Positions 60,078 through 64,000 of a stretch of 64,000 nt of DNA are shown in pieces; positions within the stretch are counted from its first letter, which is position 1, and each line of letters opens with the position of its first letter. This DNA comes from JBKBUF01 sp046290815 (GTDB lineage: Bacteria > Bacteroidota > Bacteroidia > Cytophagales > Cytophagaceae). The position numbers and the translations under genes are program-made. The stretch lies in assembly GCA_046290815.1 (NCBI GenBank), contig JBKBUF010000004.1:124001-188000 (forward strand), read 5' to 3'. The notes beneath the pieces were generated by a model. It ran no database searches. It was not told the DNA's origin and saw nothing but the letters and a program-made list of their open reading frames with translations.

Positions 60078-61157
60078 ATGATTGACGATAAGATTAAACA
60101 ACTTGCGGAAAAAATACGCGAAATGATAAAGAAAGAAGAGCGTTTGACTCCTGAGGTAGTGGTAATTACAGGAGCTTCTGCAGGTGTGGGAAGAGCAACG
60201 GCAAGGGAATTTGCCAAGAGAGGTGCTTATGTGGCTTTAATTGCAAGAGGGCAGGATGGATTAGACGCTACAAAAAAAGAAGTGGAGGAGCTAGGAGGAA
60301 GAGCTCTGATTTTAAAAGTTGATGTGGCTGATGCCGGGCAAATTGAAAGAGCCGCTCAGACCATTGAGGAGCAATTAGGACCCATCGATATATGGATAAA
60401 TAATGCCATGACCAGTGTGTTTTCTCCTGTAAAAGAAATGCAGCCTGAAGAATACAAAAGAGTAACAGAAGTAACCTATCTTGGACAGGTGTATGGAGCA
60501 CAAGCAGCTTTGAAAAGAATGCTGCCCAGAGACAAAGGAACAATTGTGTTTGTAGGATCTGCACTTGCCTATCGTGGTATTCCTTTACAATCGGCTTATT
60601 GTGCAGCCAAACACGCAATTGTTGGATTTTTTGATTCTTTAAGGTCTGAATTGTTACATGACAAATCAAATGTCCATATTACAATGGTACAATTGCCTGC
60701 CTTAAATACTCCGCAATTTGGATGGGTAAAAAGCAGGTTACCAATGAAAGCAAGGCCTATGGGTGATATTTTTCAACCGGAAGTTGCTGCCGAAGCTATA
60801 GTATATGCTTCTCATGCAAAAAGAAGAGAAATACTGGTAGGAATGCCCACAGTACAGGCAGTAATAGGAAATAAAATTGCTCCGGGCTTAGGTGATACAG
60901 TTCTTTCAAAAACGGGGTATGAAGGGCAGCAAACAGAAGTTCCTGAAGATCCTAACCGGAGACATAACTTATGGGAGCCTGTTCCCGGTGATCACAGAGC
61001 AAAAGGACAATTTTCTGCGTCAGCAGCATCGTTCAGTCCGCAATTATGGATAAATAAAAATATTGGAGCAATTGCCCTTGGGTTTGGTACTTTTGCAATT
61101 GCTGGTTTGGTTACCGCATTAATAAAAAATCGTGGGGTAAAGCCAATAGTCGGATAA
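60078..61157 (+). CDS. Short-chain dehydrogenase/reductase with C-terminal membrane segment
   Basis: A 359-residue SDR from ATG 60078 (a GTG lies one codon upstream). The NAD(P) motif is VVVITGASAGVGRATAREFA, and the catalytic Ser/Tyr/Lys are in FVGSALAYRG and QSAYCAAKHA. The C-terminal 110 residues go beyond the SDR core. They are polar (EDPNRRHNLWEPVPGDHRAKG), then hydrophobic (IGAIALGFGTFAIAGLVTALI), probably a single membrane anchor. AAGGAG upstream is one of the few Shine-Dalgarno-like sites in the window. Divergent from the sugar-dehydrogenase gene. Confidence 0.9.
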   Translation: MIDDKIKQLAEKIREMIKKEERLTPEVVVITGASAGVGRATAREFAKRGAYVALIARGQDGLDATKKEVEELGGRALILKVDVADAGQIERAAQTIEEQLGPIDIWINNAMTSVFSPVKEMQPEEYKRVTEVTYLGQVYGAQAALKRMLPRDKGTIVFVGSALAYRGIPLQSAYCAAKHAIVGFFDSLRSELLHDKSNVHITMVQLPALNTPQFGWVKSRLPMKARPMGDIFQPEVAAEAIVYASHAKRREILVGMPTVQAVIGNKIAPGLGDTVLSKTGYEGQQTEVPEDPNRRHNLWEPVPGDHRAKGQFSASAASFSPQLWINKNIGAIALGFGTFAIAGLVTALIKNRGVKPIVG

Positions 61158-61165
61158 GTCCTGAA

Positions 61166-61203
61166 TTATAAATGCACTGAAAGAATGGTCAGTGCATTTA
61201 TAA
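61166..61203. terminator. Terminator-like hairpin after the SDR gene
   Basis: TTATAAATGCACTGA (61166-61180) and its perfect complement TCAGTGCATTTATAA (61189-61203) form a 15-bp stem with an 8-nt loop, starting 9 bp after the SDR stop. No long T-run follows. Confidence 0.6.
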
Positions 61204-61373
61204 TTAATTAATTTTTAGGTGTTTATGATTTTTATTTTTACATTTTCTTCTACATAGATCATATAATCTTATGATAATCATCAAAGTATGAAACATGTGG
61301 ATAAATTTCTCGTATATAAAAATCTCCTGATTATCAGGACAATATTTTTTGTCCCATTAAGGGTAAAGATTTT

Positions 61374-64000
61374 ATGACTTGTAAAAATTATATTTTAATA
61401 TTTTGGGCAGTGATTGTTTTGGCCATGGGGAATTCCTTCGCACAGACCGCAAAGGAAATAAAGACTATGGAACATGAAGCATATAAGCTTTACCATCATG
61501 AAAAATATGTAGAAGCTTTACCCATTTATCTCATTCTTGATAGTCTTAAGCCTAATGATCCAACTATTAAATTCCGTACAGGGGTTTGTTATCTATATAG
61601 TCCTACAAGATATAAAAGCTTACCGTATCTAGAGAAAGCAAACTCATTAAACTATTCCAGGGAGGAGCTTGAGTATAGTCTTGGCAGAGCTTATCATTTG
61701 AATCATCAATTTGATAAGGCGATCGAGCTTTATCAAAAGTGTTTACCTCGTTCCAAAGATAAAGAGAAAAAAGATATTCAGCGTTTGATAGAAATGTGTC
61801 ATAATGGAAAGAAGCTGATGGCTGATCCGGTAAATGCCACTATACAAAATATGGGTAATATAGTCAATTCCGGATTCTCGGAATATGCCCCTGTAATATC
61901 AGCTGATGAAGATATACTTGTATTTACATCAAGAAGACCCTCTACCACCGGTGGAATGCGCGACATCAATGGAGAATATTTTGAAGACATTCTTATTTCA
62001 TATAAGGAAAACGGCAACTGGACCCCTCCTGTTAGCATAGGAAGACAAATTAATACTCCATATAATGACGCATCCATTGCTTTATCTGTTGACGGAAATA
62101 ATTTGTTTGTTTATAAAAATGATACCATTACAGGTAACGGTGATATTTATGTGAGTGAAAGAAAAGGTGTTCAATGGACAAGACCTAAAAATCTGGGAAA
62201 AGAAATTAATTCGCCTTATTGGGAACCTTCGGCATCGCTTATAGCTGATGAAAATACAATTTTCTTTACAAGTGATCGTCCGGGAGGATATGGAGGTACA
62301 GATATTTATGTTTCAAGAAAGCAGAAGGATGGAAAATGGGGAGTTCCTAAAAATCTGGGACCTAATGTAAATACTCCATATGATGAAGAAGCACCTTTTA
62401 TTCATGCAGATAGCAGAACTTTATATTTTAGCTCCCAAGGTCATAATAGTATGGGTGGTTATGATGTATTCACTTGTTCCTTTTTCCATGAAAATGATAG
62501 TGTATCACTTCCGGAAAATGTGGGATATCCTATCAATACCGCTGATGATGAATTGTTCTTCGTTTGGTCTGCGGATGGAACAAGAGGGTATTTTAGTGCA
62601 GTAAGAGAAGATTCATACGGTGAACGAGATATATATATAGTTAATCGTCCGGATGTAAAAGTCAATCTGATTCTTTTCAGCGGTAAAATATCTACCAAGG
62701 ATAAAAAACATCTTCCTGCGAAAATCATGATTTTTGATAATGAAACAAATGAACTGGTGGCCTTATATGATTCTACAAAATTTCATGATGACTACACCAT
62801 TGTTTTACATCCGGGTAAAAACTATGGAGTAGCTATTGAAGCAAATGGTTATTTGTCTTACTCAGAAAATGTAAACATACCTGTACATGGCTTTCATGAA
62901 TTCAATAAGGACATTGCTTTAACGCCTATAGAAAAGGGAGGTCTTATTGTATTGAATAACGTTTTCTTTGATGAAGGAAAGTCAGAGTTGAAAAAAGAAT
63001 CATACGGTGAGCTTGACAGGTATTTAAAATTAATTAAAGAAAACCCTGATCTGGCACTTGAAATCGCCGGACATGCATTTGATTTTGACAATCATAAGGC
63101 CAATCTTGACTTGTCGCAGAAAAGAGCGCAGGCGGTAGTTGATTATTTGATTTCCAAAGGAGTATCTCCTGAGAAATTGAGGGCAGTAGGATATGGTGAC
63201 AGAATAAAACTTGTGGATGACGATTCCCCTGAAGGAAAGAAAGCTAATACCAGAACAGAATTTATTATTCTTGAGAAACTTAAAGAAGGAGAGAAACTTG
63301 GTAAAACCAACGGTTTTTACAATGATAAAGGAAAAGTTGTTAAAGAAAGAATTGCTTCTAAAACGCTGGTAGATGAAAAAGTAGAAAAAACTAAAGAAGA
63401 GTATCTCTATAAAAAGGATAAAGATGTTTTTCTTGGTGTGACTGATCCGTCAGGAACAGTAGCTACAAATAAGGAAGTAAAAGCTAAAGTGGAAAAAGGT
63501 CAGTTAATGCCTGTTATATTAAAAGGGACTATCACTGAAAATACAGGTAAAAATGCTGTGCCGACTTCAAAAATTCAATTAATTAATGAAAGCGGAACTG
63601 TGGTACAAGAAATTCAATCCGCCACGGATGGAACTTTTAGTTTTACCTTTTATGACACAGAAGAGAAGAAATACACGGTTTCTGCATCACGTTCCGGGTA
63701 TTCATTTAATTCTAAAAATGTAAATATTCCAGCCAACAGCAACCAAAAATCTGTGATAAATGTAAATATTGCATTACAAAAACTAGATGTTGGTACAAGG
63801 CAGGTTTTAAGAAATTTATACTTCGGTTTTGATAAAATCAGTTTGAGGGCAGAGTCTTATGATGAACTGAAGAAGCTTGTTACTTTGATGAAGGAGAATC
63901 CTAAAATGGTAGTTGAAATAGCAGGACATACCGATAATATAGGGTCTACTACTTATAACAAATTACTATCGTATAAGAGGGCTGAATCAGTAATGAATTA
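61374..64000 (+). CDS. PorE-like outer-membrane protein: TPR, propeller (PD40), carboxypeptidase-regulatory and OmpA domains (3' end outside window)
   Basis: Open from ATG 61374 to the window end (875 codons seen, no stop). Signal peptide: CKNYILIFWAVIVLAMGNSF-AQ. TPR-like helices span residues about 25-140. PD40/WD40-like propeller repeats follow (about 155-415; FSEYAPVISADEDILVFTS, EPSASLIADENTIFFTSDRPGG, EAPFIHADSRTLYFSSQG). An OmpA-like domain is at about 528-645 (VFFDEGKSELKKES, LEIAGHAFDF, KRAQAVVDYLISKGV). A carboxypeptidase-regulatory/CnaB-like domain is at about 720-810. A second OmpA-like domain starts at about 815 (LYFGFDKISL, VEIAGHTDNIG). This is the PorE layout of T9SS peptidoglycan-binding proteins, with an added internal OmpA domain. 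Confidence 0.85.
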   Translation, partial: MTCKNYILIFWAVIVLAMGNSFAQTAKEIKTMEHEAYKLYHHEKYVEALPIYLILDSLKPNDPTIKFRTGVCYLYSPTRYKSLPYLEKANSLNYSREELEYSLGRAYHLNHQFDKAIELYQKCLPRSKDKEKKDIQRLIEMCHNGKKLMADPVNATIQNMGNIVNSGFSEYAPVISADEDILVFTSRRPSTTGGMRDINGEYFEDILISYKENGNWTPPVSIGRQINTPYNDASIALSVDGNNLFVYKNDTITGNGDIYVSERKGVQWTRPKNLGKEINSPYWEPSASLIADENTIFFTSDRPGGYGGTDIYVSRKQKDGKWGVPKNLGPNVNTPYDEEAPFIHADSRTLYFSSQGHNSMGGYDVFTCSFFHENDSVSLPENVGYPINTADDELFFVWSADGTRGYFSAVREDSYGERDIYIVNRPDVKVNLILFSGKISTKDKKHLPAKIMIFDNETNELVALYDSTKFHDDYTIVLHPGKNYGVAIEANGYLSYSENVNIPVHGFHEFNKDIALTPIEKGGLIVLNNVFFDEGKSELKKESYGELDRYLKLIKENPDLALEIAGHAFDFDNHKANLDLSQKRAQAVVDYLISKGVSPEKLRAVGYGDRIKLVDDDSPEGKKANTRTEFIILEKLKEGEKLGKTNGFYNDKGKVVKERIASKTLVDEKVEKTKEEYLYKKDKDVFLGVTDPSGTVATNKEVKAKVEKGQLMPVILKGTITENTGKNAVPTSKIQLINESGTVVQEIQSATDGTFSFTFYDTEEKKYTVSASRSGYSFNSKNVNIPANSNQKSVINVNIALQKLDVGTRQVLRNLYFGFDKISLRAESYDELKKLVTLMKENPKMVVEIAGHTDNIGSTTYNKLLSYKRAESVMN

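Noticed and set aside
60006..60101. N-terminal extension of the sugar-dehydrogenase-like protein
   Set aside because: It would place 32 polar residues before a clear lipoprotein signal peptide and overlap the divergent SDR start.
1..64000. CRISPR array, prophage or complete insertion sequence
   Set aside because: No regularly spaced identical repeats, no phage structural genes and no intact transposase were found; the only tandem array is the coding HAMP repeat.

Overview
The window is a chromosomal stretch of an AT-rich member of the Bacteroidota, most probably a gliding Cytophagales (the Cytophaga/Sporocytophaga group is a reasonable guess, by inference only). The pointers are a GldC gliding protein, secreted proteins ending in type IX secretion (T9SS)-like C-terminal domains, a PorE-like TPR/propeller/OmpA protein, the ftsX-DUF3098-uppP-truB-ribF operon, FtsE unlinked from FtsX, near absence of Shine-Dalgarno sequences, and repeated promoter elements of the Bacteroidota form TTTG (-33) / TAnnTTTG (-7). 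I see no prophage, no complete insertion sequence and no CRISPR array; most of the window is core genome.

Layout. 1-6505: yidC start, pyrG, tRNA nucleotidyltransferase, a glycosyltransferase, ftsE, a 67-residue unknown, fructose-6-phosphate aldolase and the SRP RNA. 6949-11762: an accessory three-gene block: a secreted seven-repeat RCC1 propeller protein, a circularly permuted GH16 glucanase of the Fibrobacter type, and a seven-TM receptor fused to a transposase-type zinc ribbon. 11797-19947: an MreB, two small unknowns, guaA, a TPR/periplasmic-binding protein, hemL, proC and an exported unknown. 20291-27360: Omp85-type barrel, gldC, a secreted EEP-family protein, M48 lipoprotein protease, then the ribF/truB/uppP/DUF3098/ftsX operon. 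27424-34236: ECF sigma and anti-sigma-like pair, DUF2188 protein, MarR regulator, folE and queD, a secreted T9SS-type protein, and an acetate-type symporter with its DUF485 partner behind a structured leader. 34791-40037: APS/PAPS reductase, epimerase, GH13 amylase, sugar MFS transporter and a SET-domain protein. 40077-46894: the suf operon (sufB-C-D-S-E, DUF59, bacilliredoxin) and an Lrp regulator. 47044-47189: an unusual tRNA gene. 47245-56736: a compact, overlapping signalling operon ending (5') in a 2099-residue hybrid kinase with a long HAMP array. 56876-64000: nhaA, cytochrome c plus sugar dehydrogenase, an SDR, and the start of a PorE-like OmpA protein.

Most noteworthy for follow-up: (i) a class II-like tRNA with about 77 nt in the variable region and a GUC at the anticodon position, under a textbook promoter; (ii) the direct fusion of a 7TMR-DISM membrane receptor to an IS1595-type zinc-ribbon DNA-binding module without the transposase catalytic domain, next to (iii) a circularly permuted glucanase and a propeller protein; (iv) a terminator-bearing structured leader ahead of the acetate symporter operon; (v) the 92-residue HAMP-unit array whose units are nearly identical in protein but differ at many synonymous sites.
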